Shown: positions 17,543 through 27,032 of the stretch, one piece after another
Layout: each line of letters begins with the position of its first letter
Position numbering within the stretch: the first letter of the stretch is position 1
Source of the DNA: Candidatus Methylospira mobilis
GTDB taxonomy: Bacteria > Pseudomonadota > Gammaproteobacteria > Methylococcales > Methylococcaceae
Length of the DNA stretch: 64,000 nt
Assembly: GCF_009498235.1 (NCBI RefSeq)
Contig: NZ_CP044205.1
Location: forward strand, 2,109,389-2,173,388
Direction: 5' to 3'
Notes under the pieces: generated by a model
Seen by the model: only the letters and a program-made list of their open reading frames with translations
The model's database searches: none
Told to the model about the DNA's origin: nothing
Position numbers and translations under genes: made by a program

Positions 17543-18421
17543 ATGAAAAAGACCATTAAAAAGGCTGTATTCCCAGTAGCGGGGCTAGGTACCCGGTTTT
17601 TGCCTGCAACCAAGGCCAATCCGAAAGAGATGCTGCCGATCGTAGATAAGCCATTGATTCAATATGCTGTTGAAGAAGCCGTAGCGGCCGGGGTAGAGGT
17701 AATGGTATTCATTACCGGTCGCAGCAAGCGCGCCATTTCAGATCATTTCGACAAGGCGTATGAACTGGAAAACGAACTGGCGTTGCGCGGCAAGGAAGAG
17801 ACGCTCAAAATTGTGCAGAATATCGTACCGTCGCATGTCAGCGTGGTGCATATCCGTCAGGCGGAAGCACTCGGCCTGGGACATGCCGTGAGTTGCGCAA
17901 AGCCTGTCATCGGCGATGAACCGTTTGCGGTGATACTGGCCGACGATCTGGTGGATGATGGCGCCAGCGGCTGTTTGAGTCAGATGATAAAAGTTTACAA
18001 CGAATGGCAATGTTCGGTATTGGGCGTAGAACGCATTGATCCCTCCGATACGCAAAGCTATGGTATCGTTAAATCGAATCTGATTCAGCCGGGTTTGGGG
18101 CGTCTCGAAGCGATAGTGGAAAAACCGAAACCGGAGAATGCGCCATCGAATCTTGGCGTAATCGGACGCTACATCCTGACGCCTGCGATTTTTGAAAAGC
18201 TGGATCAGGTTGGCAAGGGTGCGGGCGGTGAAATTCAGTTGACCGATGCGATTGAATTACTGCTTCATGAGCAGGCCGTACTTTCCTATGAGTTTTATGG
18301 CAAACGCTACGATTGCGGCTCCAAGCTGGGTTATCTGGTGGCTACCGTGGAACAGGCGCTGAAACATCCCGAGTTGAAGGAAAGCTTCCGTGCTTATCTG
18401 CAAAATCTTGTAGTGGAGTAG
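17543..18421 (+). CDS. galU: UTP-glucose-1-phosphate uridylyltransferase
   Basis: GalU makes UDP-glucose from UTP and glucose-1-phosphate, feeding exopolysaccharide, lipopolysaccharide and glycogen-related pathways. The 292-residue protein has the nucleotidyltransferase signature GLGTRFLPATKANPKEML, the block VDKPLIQYAVEEA, ADDLVDD and VEKPKPENAPSNLGVIGRYIL, and ends near ALKHPELKESF. Length and motifs are standard for bacterial GalU. It sits between a terminator and a small aspartic-protease gene with a 37-base gap, which may be co-transcribed. Identification is confident. Confidence 0.96.
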   Translation: MKKTIKKAVFPVAGLGTRFLPATKANPKEMLPIVDKPLIQYAVEEAVAAGVEVMVFITGRSKRAISDHFDKAYELENELALRGKEETLKIVQNIVPSHVSVVHIRQAEALGLGHAVSCAKPVIGDEPFAVILADDLVDDGASGCLSQMIKVYNEWQCSVLGVERIDPSDTQSYGIVKSNLIQPGLGRLEAIVEKPKPENAPSNLGVIGRYILTPAIFEKLDQVGKGAGGEIQLTDAIELLLHEQAVLSYEFYGKRYDCGSKLGYLVATVEQALKHPELKESFRAYLQNLVVE

Positions 18422-18458
18422 TGTTCGTCCGTGTTGACGGATTTCGGAGGCCCATAAA

Positions 18459-18839
18459 ATGGGATTAACCTATGCGAGCATCAAACTGACCAACCTGTTT
18501 AGCCGGCAAAGCGTGCAAGTGAGCGCTCTGGTCGATACCGGCGCAACGTTTATGTGCGTGACGGAAGAGATCGCGCTGCAGCTTGGCTTTGACATTGGCG
18601 AGGTCATGCAGCAGATGGTTACTCTTGCGGATGGACATCAGCGCAAGGTTCCCAAGATTGCCCCTGTCGAGATAGCGTTCGAGAATCGCAGCTATGTGAC
18701 CGAGGCGGTTGTGCTGGACAATGAGCCGCTGTTGGGCGTCATTCCTCTGGAGGCGATGGACTTGATGGTTGACTCCCGCCTGCAGCGGTTGATTGTTAAT
18801 CCCCAGCATCCGAATTACCCTGTGGGTCTTGCGAAATAA
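18459..18839 (+). CDS. retropepsin-like clan AA aspartic protease
   Basis: The 126-residue protein carries the active-site triad sequence LVDTGAT (Asp26) near its start, and the later block LGVIPLEAMDLMVD typical of the flap/C-terminal part of clan AA single-domain proteases. As a half-sized pepsin fold it should act as a homodimer. No signal peptide or membrane segment is seen, so it would be cytoplasmic. These proteins are common in bacteria, often of unknown substrate. It has a good ribosome binding site (CGGAGG) and follows galU by 37 bases. A start ATG at 18459 is well supported. Confidence 0.85.
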   Translation: MGLTYASIKLTNLFSRQSVQVSALVDTGATFMCVTEEIALQLGFDIGEVMQQMVTLADGHQRKVPKIAPVEIAFENRSYVTEAVVLDNEPLLGVIPLEAMDLMVDSRLQRLIVNPQHPNYPVGLAK

Positions 18840-18977
18840 CAAAATAAGGCTTGCGCCGGGAGCGCATAACAGCTCTGTGTCACGAAAACCGGGATACGTG
18901 TTTCAAGGCTACTGACACAGCGTTTTGCGGGCCGGGGGCGCGGTTTGATTATTGAGGGGCGCATAGAGAGTGAAGCC

Positions 18978-21900
18978 ATGAAAAAAATAGGGATTTTCGA
19001 CGAAAAAGCTCAGTGGTTCCGGGTATTCAAGGCGATGGCGACCCCCAGCAAACACGTAACTGCGCTATTCATACTCACTGTGTTACCGCTTTTTGGGGCG
19101 GCCGACGCCTTTGCCGGCAGTCCTTTCTACCTGACAGCCGAGCACAGTTTCGCTGCGGGCGAACCGCCGCAAGTCCGCCTTGATTACACCGTCACCGATC
19201 AGCCGATGCTGGTACGCGTGCTGAAGCCGAAAAACCTGGAAAGCTTTCTGGACGGTCAGTTGAACCTGAGCCGCAGTTATGAGGAGCCGGTCAGCGAACT
19301 CAATCCGGGACACTACTTTGCCAAGGGCGTTAATGCCGCCGAATCGCCGCTGCGTTTATTTCGCGGCATGCTCGATCCCGATTTCCGTAAATCGTTGCAG
19401 GGAACCTCGTTCAACAAGGCTATTATCAATGTTGCGCAAAAACCCCTGGTTTCAGTGCCGCAGCAAATCCTGGTCGCTCCGCCTGCCGGCTTTCAAACCA
19501 TAAAGGAATCCTATCTGGATTTGCAGAACAATGGCGTTAACGCGCACGATCTGGGCTGGTGGTTCAATCAGGACAGCTGGAGCGAGCAAAACTATAAAGT
19601 GCGCAAGATCACCCTCGATCCGTTGCCGGACGGTATCTATCTGCTGCAGGCGGTACAGGGTAAAACCGAGGCGCAATGTCTGATCCAGGTCAGCAGCCTG
19701 GCGGTTCAGGTCAAACAATCGAGCGAACAGCTGTTGGTGCGCGTCATCACGCGCGCGTTGCAGCCGGTATCCGGTGCACGCGTCAGTTATCGCGACGCTC
19801 GCGAGCGCTGGGTTATGTTGCCGGCAACTACAGATGCCGCGGGCGAGTTACGTTTTAACAACCCCGATGGCTTGCTGGACGGCAAACTGGTGGTGCGCGT
19901 CGATGCGCCGGGTTCCGATAGCCCGCGTACCGCGTTGACCAGCACCGACTTTTTGCCCGCGCAAAGCAAGGACGATGCGGTTTTTGTCGTCACCGACCGG
20001 CCAATTTTCAAACCGGGCGAAACCTTTTACTACAAGGGCATCGTCCGCAAAATGAACGATGGGCAACTGTCTATTCCGTCATTTCAATCGGGACAGGCCG
20101 ATATTTCCTTAATCCGCGCAGACGGCAACGCCACCGGTTTGCAGGGGCAGTCGAAGCTCAGCGAATTCGGTTCTTTTTCCGGCAGTTTCGATCTGGACGA
20201 AGCGCAAACGCCAGGCCTGTACCGCTTGCTGGCCGATATCGACCACAAGCCGTATGGCGGTGAATTCCGCGTTCGCGATTACGTCAAACCCAGCTTTTAT
20301 CTGGAACTGATCGAGCATAGCCCCGTCGTAACGCCGGGCCAGCCTTTCAAACTGAAATTCAGGGCCAAGCGTTACAGCGGCGGCGCGCCGCAGAACGCCA
20401 GGTTCGAGGTTTTTTTGTACCGTAAAAAATTCGAAGCGCCACAGTTTGTCGACGAGGCCGGCGCCGGGCTGACTGCCGGCAGCGATTATTCCGGCAGCGT
20501 CAAATCCGCTACGCAGCTCATCCAGCCGCAGCGTGTGTACAGTTCGATTGAGGAGCGCCAGCAAGCCGATAATCCGGGCAGCGCCTGGGACAGCGCGCCG
20601 GGTTTGGCGGAAAACGGCGACGCCGGGTTTGAGTTTACCGTTCCCGGCGGCGATAAGGACAAGCCCGACCAGGAATGGATATATACGCTGATGGTGCGCG
20701 CCCAGGATAGCGCGGGAAGCCAGGCGATACTGACCGACAATATTTATGCCACCCTGTCCGAAGCCCAGCCCGCCGTGCGCTTCAATAAAACCATCGCGGC
20801 AGTGGGCGAGCAGGACTTGAAGCTGCAAATCCAGTCGAGCTATGCCGATGGCAGACCGGCGGCGCAAGCCGGAGGAGTGATTGATGTATTGCTGGAGCAG
20901 CCGGGCGCGGCCAGACAAAGTCTGGTCAAGCTGTCCTTTACCACCGACGCGCAAGGACGGCAGGAACTGGCGATTCCGGCGCTGAACGCTCACGGGCGTT
21001 TGAGCGCGATAGCGACACTGGAAACACTGGACGGCAGAAAGCTGCATCATGCTGCTGACTCCCAGCCGGCAACGCTGATTGTTGCGGGCAACAGCGGCGA
21101 AGCAGTTGCGGATAACCAGGAACTGGAGCTGTACACATCCAGCACTATACTCAGTCCCGGCGAACACGCCAAAGTATTCGCGCTGTTGCCGAAAGACTGG
21201 GGTAAGGGGGAAAGCGGCTCTATTTGGGAAACCGTGGCCGGTACGCGTATTTTCGACAGCCGTAGCGTGCAAGCGCAAGGTCGTAGCCGCTGGTTTGAGG
21301 TCAGCGCCCAGCCTGAATACGGCACCGGTTTTTATCATACGGTGACGGTACCGGTTTCAGGCGGAAAATACCGCGAACAAACGCTCGGCTTCCGCATCGT
21401 TCCGTGGGACAAGCGGCTGAATATCAACATATTGCCTGAAAAATCCGAAACGGAACCGCTGAAGCCGACGCGGATCAAGCTGGAGGTCAAGCGCGCCGAC
21501 GGGAGCCCCGCCGCCAACACCGAACTTTCAGTATCCATCGTCGATCGCGCAGTGTATGCGGTACAAGCCGAGTTCCGTCCCGGCGTCTTCGATTTCTTTT
21601 ATCCGCTGCAACGCATCAATCTTTCGACCTTCTATTCCGACGAGCTGCAAGGCTACGGCTACGCCGATCTGCTGCGCAAGCCCAATTTCGCCCTGAGTGC
21701 ACTGAAAAGCCAGAGCAAGCTGGCCAAGAAGGCCATGCGCGATACCGCAGGCTGGTTCCCGCACGTTGTCACCGACGCCAAGGGCTGGGCAAGCGTCGAT
21801 GTCAATATGCCCGCGAATGTGACTGAATGGCTGGTCACCGCGATTGCCGGCGACAGGGAAGGACGGCTGGGCGAAACCACCGGCGGTTTCCGTACCGTGG

Positions 21901-23936
21901 CCGACGTTTCTGTGGATCTGGTTGGACCGCAGTTCCTGCGTGAAGGCGATGAAACCGATTTAATCGTAAAACTAATCAGCCATGTAGCCCATCCGGTTAA
22001 ATTGGCCGGAAAATTGCTTTTCACAGCGCCGTTGCAATTGATCAGCGGCGGCACGTCCATTCAATCGGAGCTGAAAGCCAATGATGAATATCGCTGGCCT
22101 CTCCGGATTGCCGCCCAGAATCGGCAAGGCAAGGCCGGATTGCAGGTGGAACTGGCCGCTTCCGAGAAAAAGATACGTATCGGCGGTGCGGAAGAGTTCG
22201 AAATACCGCTCCGGCCCGCTGCGATGGAACAGGTGTATGCAGGCGTGCAGAGCAGGGATACCCTCAAGACGGAATTTCCATCCGATGCGTCCGTCAGAAA
22301 AGTCAGGGTACAAATCAACTCCGGGCTGCTCGGGGCCGCGCTGCAAGCCGCGGAGATGCTGGTTCAATACCCTTACGGCTGCACCGAGCAATTGGCGCAC
22401 AGCACGATACCGAATCTGGTGTTGATGGATTTGCTGGCCCGCGCCGATGTCAAGCCGGATCAGCTCGGCCCGCTCGCAAAAACGCTGGAACGGGCGCAAC
22501 AAAACGCAGCAATTGGCTTGCGTAAAATTATACGCAATCAAAAAAGCTCAGGAGGTTTCAGTCTGTGGCCCGGCGAAGCGGACGCCAGCCTGCCGGTCAC
22601 GTTGATTGCGCTGAAGGCGCTTAAGTTTGCCAGTGATTTGAACGTTGAAGGCGCAGCCGTCTCTTATGGCAAGGGCATGGAGTGGCTCGCACAGCAATTG
22701 GGCCAGAACGCCGATATTTCCGCTCTAACCGGCGGTTTTGTGCTGGCGGGGCTGGCCGATGTCGGTGAGCTTTATGACAGGCCCTGGCAGCAGCAGGCCG
22801 ATTTTGTCAAGCAGGTCGCGGGATCGGCAACCGCGCCGGCCAGCGATCTGATTGATGCGCTGCGCATCGTCAAAGCCTACGAAGCCCAGGACTGGCACAG
22901 TTTCAACCAACAGTTCAAGGACAGATTCAAGCTTAAATCGGATTTGATTTTGCGTCTGCAAAACAGTCTGGATCAGATAGGAACTGAGCAGCCGGTCCAG
23001 CCGGCAGGCAACCAGGTCGCTTTATCCGAGCAGCTGGGTTTCGGTTTTGGCTTGCCCAGTCTGATGTCCGCCGGGATGGGTACGCTGAACGGTCTTCAGG
23101 CTTTGCCGCCGGCGCTGGAATTGAAACTTAAAAAGCAGTTATTGCAAACGCAGAAAAACGGCTATTGGGTTTCGACCTACGATACCGCGCAGGTTATTTT
23201 CAACACGCGCGACCTGATCAGCCGGGAAGCGGCCGCGTTGGCGCAGGATAACAAGGCTGCCGCGCGCAAACTGATTGCAATAACGAAGGACGGCGCGCAG
23301 CTTGGCTCGCTGGGCCGCATTCCCGGCGGCTATCTTTCCACGTTCACGCAAATCGACGATGACGCGGATTTGAGCGAAATTAGACTGCCGGGACTCAAAC
23401 CCGATGAAGTGGCGACTTCCACGATAACCGTTGATCTGCCCTATGCATCGGTCGATGCCGTTACGTCGGGCCTGCAGGTCGAACGCTCATTTCGCCGCAT
23501 CACCGGCAAAGGCAGCGAGCCGCTGGATTTGACGCAAGCGCTCAAACCTGGCGATGTCGTGGTGAGCGAAGTGCATGTCAAACGTCCGGCCGACACGCAA
23601 TGCTGCGAGACTGCCAGCCGCTTCGTGGTCGTCGAAGACGGCATTCCCTCATTGGCCGAAGGGCAGGAGGCCGATCAGACTTATCTGGCCGACGCAAAAA
23701 TCCAGCCGAAAGAAGACAGCTACTGGAGCAGTATCAAGGAAACCCAGCGTTACCCGGACCGCATAGTGCGTATCGCCAGAATACAGGCCGGCGGAGAATT
23801 TCGTTTGTACCAGGTATGGCGCGTCGCCCGCGCGGGCCGCGCTTCGATAGCGCCAGCGCGGGCTTTCGATATGTATCATGAAGCGGTGAGGGGGAATAGC
23901 AAGGCCGATGAAGTCATCGGCGGCGCACTCAATTAA
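18978..23936 (+). CDS. alpha-2-macroglobulin family protein
   Basis: This 1652-residue protein carries macroglobulin (MG) domains through its N-terminal two thirds, including FVVTDRPIFKPGETFYYKGIVR (the MG1-like start), an alpha-2-macroglobulin domain with AGWFPHVVTDAKGWASV, and a C-terminal part with the thioester motif YPYGCTEQLAHS followed by an alpha/alpha toroid-like region. Bacterial forms trap proteases in the periplasm. The signal peptide follows an unusually long start (AADAFAG), with no lipobox, so it is a soluble periplasmic protein. An upstream TTG at 18945 is in frame; ATG 18978 is preferred. E. coli YfhM is next to pbpC, but no penicillin-binding protein is found here. Confidence 0.9.
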   Translation: MKKIGIFDEKAQWFRVFKAMATPSKHVTALFILTVLPLFGAADAFAGSPFYLTAEHSFAAGEPPQVRLDYTVTDQPMLVRVLKPKNLESFLDGQLNLSRSYEEPVSELNPGHYFAKGVNAAESPLRLFRGMLDPDFRKSLQGTSFNKAIINVAQKPLVSVPQQILVAPPAGFQTIKESYLDLQNNGVNAHDLGWWFNQDSWSEQNYKVRKITLDPLPDGIYLLQAVQGKTEAQCLIQVSSLAVQVKQSSEQLLVRVITRALQPVSGARVSYRDARERWVMLPATTDAAGELRFNNPDGLLDGKLVVRVDAPGSDSPRTALTSTDFLPAQSKDDAVFVVTDRPIFKPGETFYYKGIVRKMNDGQLSIPSFQSGQADISLIRADGNATGLQGQSKLSEFGSFSGSFDLDEAQTPGLYRLLADIDHKPYGGEFRVRDYVKPSFYLELIEHSPVVTPGQPFKLKFRAKRYSGGAPQNARFEVFLYRKKFEAPQFVDEAGAGLTAGSDYSGSVKSATQLIQPQRVYSSIEERQQADNPGSAWDSAPGLAENGDAGFEFTVPGGDKDKPDQEWIYTLMVRAQDSAGSQAILTDNIYATLSEAQPAVRFNKTIAAVGEQDLKLQIQSSYADGRPAAQAGGVIDVLLEQPGAARQSLVKLSFTTDAQGRQELAIPALNAHGRLSAIATLETLDGRKLHHAADSQPATLIVAGNSGEAVADNQELELYTSSTILSPGEHAKVFALLPKDWGKGESGSIWETVAGTRIFDSRSVQAQGRSRWFEVSAQPEYGTGFYHTVTVPVSGGKYREQTLGFRIVPWDKRLNINILPEKSETEPLKPTRIKLEVKRADGSPAANTELSVSIVDRAVYAVQAEFRPGVFDFFYPLQRINLSTFYSDELQGYGYADLLRKPNFALSALKSQSKLAKKAMRDTAGWFPHVVTDAKGWASVDVNMPANVTEWLVTAIAGDREGRLGETTGGFRTVADVSVDLVGPQFLREGDETDLIVKLISHVAHPVKLAGKLLFTAPLQLISGGTSIQSELKANDEYRWPLRIAAQNRQGKAGLQVELAASEKKIRIGGAEEFEIPLRPAAMEQVYAGVQSRDTLKTEFPSDASVRKVRVQINSGLLGAALQAAEMLVQYPYGCTEQLAHSTIPNLVLMDLLARADVKPDQLGPLAKTLERAQQNAAIGLRKIIRNQKSSGGFSLWPGEADASLPVTLIALKALKFASDLNVEGAAVSYGKGMEWLAQQLGQNADISALTGGFVLAGLADVGELYDRPWQQQADFVKQVAGSATAPASDLIDALRIVKAYEAQDWHSFNQQFKDRFKLKSDLILRLQNSLDQIGTEQPVQPAGNQVALSEQLGFGFGLPSLMSAGMGTLNGLQALPPALELKLKKQLLQTQKNGYWVSTYDTAQVIFNTRDLISREAAALAQDNKAAARKLIAITKDGAQLGSLGRIPGGYLSTFTQIDDDADLSEIRLPGLKPDEVATSTITVDLPYASVDAVTSGLQVERSFRRITGKGSEPLDLTQALKPGDVVVSEVHVKRPADTQCCETASRFVVVEDGIPSLAEGQEADQTYLADAKIQPKEDSYWSSIKETQRYPDRIVRIARIQAGGEFRLYQVWRVARAGRASIAPARAFDMYHEAVRGNSKADEVIGGALN

Positions 23937-24056
23937 GTTGAAAGCAAGTAAGTAAGCAATCGTTTTGATGTGCTGTTGCTTGCCTAATTTAGTAGAAAAA
24001 CTAGAGCAGTTACTCCATGAATGGCGAGCGAGAAATAGCGCTCCCCTCTCTGTAGC

Positions 24057-24479
24057 TTATTGTGTATTTTCGACGGGCGGAGGAGGCGGCGCATACGCTT
24101 CCTGCTTGTCTTCGTAGATTAGGTGGCCTTGCACCGGGACGCGGTGGCCTTTCGCATACATGCAGTGAATGTAGGCTATATCGTAATTATTCTGGCGCGC
24201 TGCGCTTGATGTATCGGTATTGCCCGTTTCCCGGGGTGCGACCGGGCCGATATCGTTATCGTTGCCGGTTAAACCGCTGGAGGCGGCAGCCTGTCTTGGA
24301 GAGGCGCCTTGCGCCTGTAGCAGTGCAAAATGTCGGCACACGGTATCGTCGCCATTGAATTGTTCGAAATTTTTGCCTGTTCCCGGCAAGGCGAGTATCG
24401 TCGGGCCGGACGGAACGGTAGCGCAGGCCGTTAAAATCAAGGGAGCAGTCAGGATAATGCGCTTCAGTGAATCGGTCAT
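24057..24479 (-). CDS. small lipoprotein of unknown function
   Basis: From ATG 24479 the 140-residue product has a lipoprotein signal with lipobox LTAC followed by ATVPSG. The next segment, LALPGTGKNFEQFNGDDTVCRHFA, resembles the start of small outer-membrane glycine-zipper lipoproteins, but the glycine zipper itself is absent. A cysteine pair (CRHFA and HCMYAKGH) could form a disulfide. The C-terminus is proline-rich (APPPPPVENTQ). The start overlaps the stop of the upstream gene on the same strand (24494..25093), so they are probably co-translated. An ATG at 24494 would add five residues. Function unknown. Confidence 0.75.
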   Translation of the reverse strand: MTDSLKRIILTAPLILTACATVPSGPTILALPGTGKNFEQFNGDDTVCRHFALLQAQGASPRQAAASSGLTGNDNDIGPVAPRETGNTDTSSAARQNNYDIAYIHCMYAKGHRVPVQGHLIYEDKQEAYAPPPPPVENTQ

Positions 24480-24493
24480 GTCATGGATCTCCA

Positions 24494-25093
24494 TTAACGC
24501 GTTTGAGGTGTAATCGCCGTGTTCGCTTCATGAGCCGGTATGACTTTCGTCCATCCCGCCACACACTCCTTGACATAAGGGTAATAGCCTTGCGGATCGT
24601 CGCAATGGTACCAGTATCCCGGTTGCTGTTGCGGAGGTACTGCCGCGACCTTTTGCCATCCCGACGGGCATTCCCTGATATAAGGCCAGTACCTCTGTTT
24701 TTCGGCGCAGTAGCTCCAATACTGGGGAGCCGGCAGTGCACCGGTTTTAGGTTTGGGCTGTTCTATATAGACCGGGGGACTGGGCGGTACGCTGATAATC
24801 GCGGGAGGGTAGTTGTAGTAAGTATACGGATAGTAGTACGCGCCGTAATAAGGCCAGCCCCAGCCCGTTCCTCCGTAGACACCATAACCGTAATAGGGAT
24901 AACCGCGTACGCCGCCTCTGTACATTCCGCCGCGATAATAGCCGCCATGGAAATAGCCTCCTCTCCCGGCATAGTGGCCGCCGTATCCGCCGCCGAAATG
25001 ACCGCCGCCGCGCGGCCATGCGGGATTACAGAACGCAAAACCAAAACACAGCATCAAAACAAGGCGGAACTGCTTTCGTTTCAACAGGTTCAT
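24494..25093 (-). CDS. exported Gly/Tyr-rich protein with two YWYHC repeats
   Basis: The 199-residue product has a signal peptide (MNLLKRKQFRLVLMLCFGFAF), then about 75 residues of Gly/Tyr/Arg low complexity (GGGHFGGGYGGHYAG), then a Pro-rich linker and two copies of a Trp/Tyr/Cys module: YWSYCAEKQRYWPYIRECPS and YWYHCDDPQGYYPYVKECVA, each with two cysteines. Such modules occur in small exported proteins of Gammaproteobacteria of unknown function and probably form a disulfide-stabilised domain. It directly precedes the small lipoprotein. The low-complexity part may self-associate; this is inference. Confidence 0.8.
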   Translation of the reverse strand: MNLLKRKQFRLVLMLCFGFAFCNPAWPRGGGHFGGGYGGHYAGRGGYFHGGYYRGGMYRGGVRGYPYYGYGVYGGTGWGWPYYGAYYYPYTYYNYPPAIISVPPSPPVYIEQPKPKTGALPAPQYWSYCAEKQRYWPYIRECPSGWQKVAAVPPQQQPGYWYHCDDPQGYYPYVKECVAGWTKVIPAHEANTAITPQTR

Positions 25094-25177
25094 AACCGGC
25101 CCCCATTGCTACTGGCGATCACCCCTGCCCATAATCGCGAGATGCGTTGGGCAGGCGGTAATCCTGGATACTGAATA

Positions 25178-26074
25178 TCAGCTTTCTTTCCCAGCTTCTA
25201 CTGTATAAGGCAGCGCTTCCAGCGTCAATCCAACCGGCAAGCTGTTTATATCGGAAAGATTGATGACCGCCAGCAGTTCCTGTCTCTGTTGTTCCGGAAC
25301 GGACGCCGAGACGACCGTGCCTAGACTGTCGTCCGACCCGTTCAGATGTCTGATCGTGGAGCCGGCCCTGTAAGGCTTGGGTATGGACGTCGCCGTCAGT
25401 CTGAACATCCGGCGTTTGCATTGCCCGAGGTAATGCGTGCGTGCGACGATTTCCTGACCGGTATAACAGCCTTTCTTGAAGCCGATGCCGTTCAGCAAAT
25501 CCAGGTTCAGCATTTGCGGAATGAAAGCTTCCGTAGTGCCTTCTTCTATGTCGGGCAGTCCGTGGCGCAGGACTTCACTGCTCCACAGCATTTCATCAAC
25601 CAATCTTAGCGACTGCTGCTTGAACTCGGCAAGCAATTCCTCCGTCTGCGCTATCGGCGCCGCATATAGGTTGAGTGCGGGCGCATTAACCGAAAAAGTC
25701 ATAACCATGCCGGCGACGGCTATGGGTACTTCTGGGGGGGTATCGCCGATGACGCCGAACAGCGTATAGTCTGCGCTGACATCGCTGATACTGACTTTGG
25801 CACGCAATATATAACGGCTCAGATGTTGGCGCAGACGTTCGGCAAGCGTGCTGTTCACGGACAGAAAAAAATCGTCGCCCAGACGTAAAGCCTGAAATAC
25901 GGCGATGACGCGTCCTTTAGCGCTGCAAAAAGCTCCGAGCGTGGATTGTCCCTGTTGCAAGGCCAGTATGTCGCAAGTGCTTTGCCCTTGCAGGAATTTA
26001 CCGGCGTCTTCGCCGCTGAATGCCAGCAGACTGGTGTGATGCAATCGGCAATAGCAGCCTTGAGCTGTATTCAT
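25178..26074 (-). CDS. ygfZ: folate-binding YgfZ/CAF17 family protein
   Basis: The 298-residue protein has the aminomethyltransferase (GcvT)-like fold of YgfZ, with the hallmark GFKKGCYTGQEIVART near residue 200. YgfZ proteins are cytoplasmic and act with tetrahydrofolate in making or repairing certain 4Fe-4S enzymes, such as MiaB. The N-terminal segment has FLQGQSTCDI, and the C-terminal has the short beta region. It follows htpX by one base on the same strand, so the genes are probably co-transcribed. The single-carbon-folate link fits any organism and does not itself indicate methylotrophy. Confidence 0.93.
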   Translation of the reverse strand: MNTAQGCYCRLHHTSLLAFSGEDAGKFLQGQSTCDILALQQGQSTLGAFCSAKGRVIAVFQALRLGDDFFLSVNSTLAERLRQHLSRYILRAKVSISDVSADYTLFGVIGDTPPEVPIAVAGMVMTFSVNAPALNLYAAPIAQTEELLAEFKQQSLRLVDEMLWSSEVLRHGLPDIEEGTTEAFIPQMLNLDLLNGIGFKKGCYTGQEIVARTHYLGQCKRRMFRLTATSIPKPYRAGSTIRHLNGSDDSLGTVVSASVPEQQRQELLAVINLSDINSLPVGLTLEALPYTVEAGKES

Positions 26075-26075
26075 C

Positions 26076-26957
26076 TCAGCGTCCCTGCTCTAATGCCGCG
26101 ATACGTTCTTCCAGCGGTGGATGGCTCATGAAAAAGCGGGACACGCCGCCGCCATTTATGCCGAATGCCGCCATTTCACCGGGCAGCTCCTGCGGGTCGT
26201 GAGCGCGCTGCAATGCCTGCAGCGCCGAGATCATCTTGCCGCGACCAGCCAGATGGGCGCCGCCCGCATCGGCGCGGAATTCGCGCCAGCGCGAAAACCA
26301 CATCACGATCATGGTCGCCAGGATCGAGAGTACAATTTGCGCAACCATTTGCGTAATATAATAGGCCGGACCATAGCCGCCTTTATCGTCGTTGGAGCGG
26401 AACACCACGCGGTCGATCACATGCCCGGCGATGGTGGCGAAGAAATAGACAAAGGTGTTGACGACGCCCTGAATCAAGCCCAGTGTGACCATATCGCCGT
26501 TGGCTACATGGCTGATTTCATGCCCCAATACCGCTTCGACCTCGTCGCTGCTCATATTGCGCAGCAGGCCGGTGCTGACGGCGACCAGCGCATTGTTCTT
26601 GCTCATGCCGGTTGCAAACGCATTCGGATCGGGAGAGTCGAAAATACCGACCTCCGGCATGCCTATGCCGGCGTTGCCTGCCAGATTATGCACGGTTTGT
26701 ACCAGCCATTGTTCGGTGCTGTTCGAAGGCTGTTCGATCACGAAAACGCCCATTGAGCGTTTGGCCATCCATTTTGACAGCATCAGCGAGATAAAGGAGC
26801 CCGACATGCCCATCACCGCAGACATCAGGAGCAGGCTGTCCAGGTTCAGCGACACGCCGTTCTGGCGCAGCAGCGAACCCAGGCCGAGGAAATGAAAGAT
26901 AATACTGATCAGCAGCAATACGGCTGCATTGGTCAACAGGAACAGCAGGATTCTCAT
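26076..26957 (-). CDS. htpX: heat-shock membrane protease HtpX
   Basis: HtpX is an inner-membrane zinc metalloprotease that degrades damaged membrane proteins. The 293-residue protein (same length as E. coli) has two N-terminal transmembrane helices, the zinc motif HEISH (His146, Glu147, His150), two further helices, and the downstream glutamate in FRADAGGAHLAG. The start chosen is ATG 26957 (MRILLFLLTNAAV), the conserved family start, rather than the upstream ATG at 27047. It is divergent from the methyltransferase gene with a 75-base gap, and runs directly into ygfZ. Confidence 0.95.
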   Translation of the reverse strand: MRILLFLLTNAAVLLLISIIFHFLGLGSLLRQNGVSLNLDSLLLMSAVMGMSGSFISLMLSKWMAKRSMGVFVIEQPSNSTEQWLVQTVHNLAGNAGIGMPEVGIFDSPDPNAFATGMSKNNALVAVSTGLLRNMSSDEVEAVLGHEISHVANGDMVTLGLIQGVVNTFVYFFATIAGHVIDRVVFRSNDDKGGYGPAYYITQMVAQIVLSILATMIVMWFSRWREFRADAGGAHLAGRGKMISALQALQRAHDPQELPGEMAAFGINGGGVSRFFMSHPPLEERIAALEQGR

Positions 26958-27032
26958 GATGGTATCCGGTAGCGTGGTTGATGGTTCGTTGATAGTATGT
27001 GCCGTTCTTTTTTGAAAAATCAAGGTGCCGGC

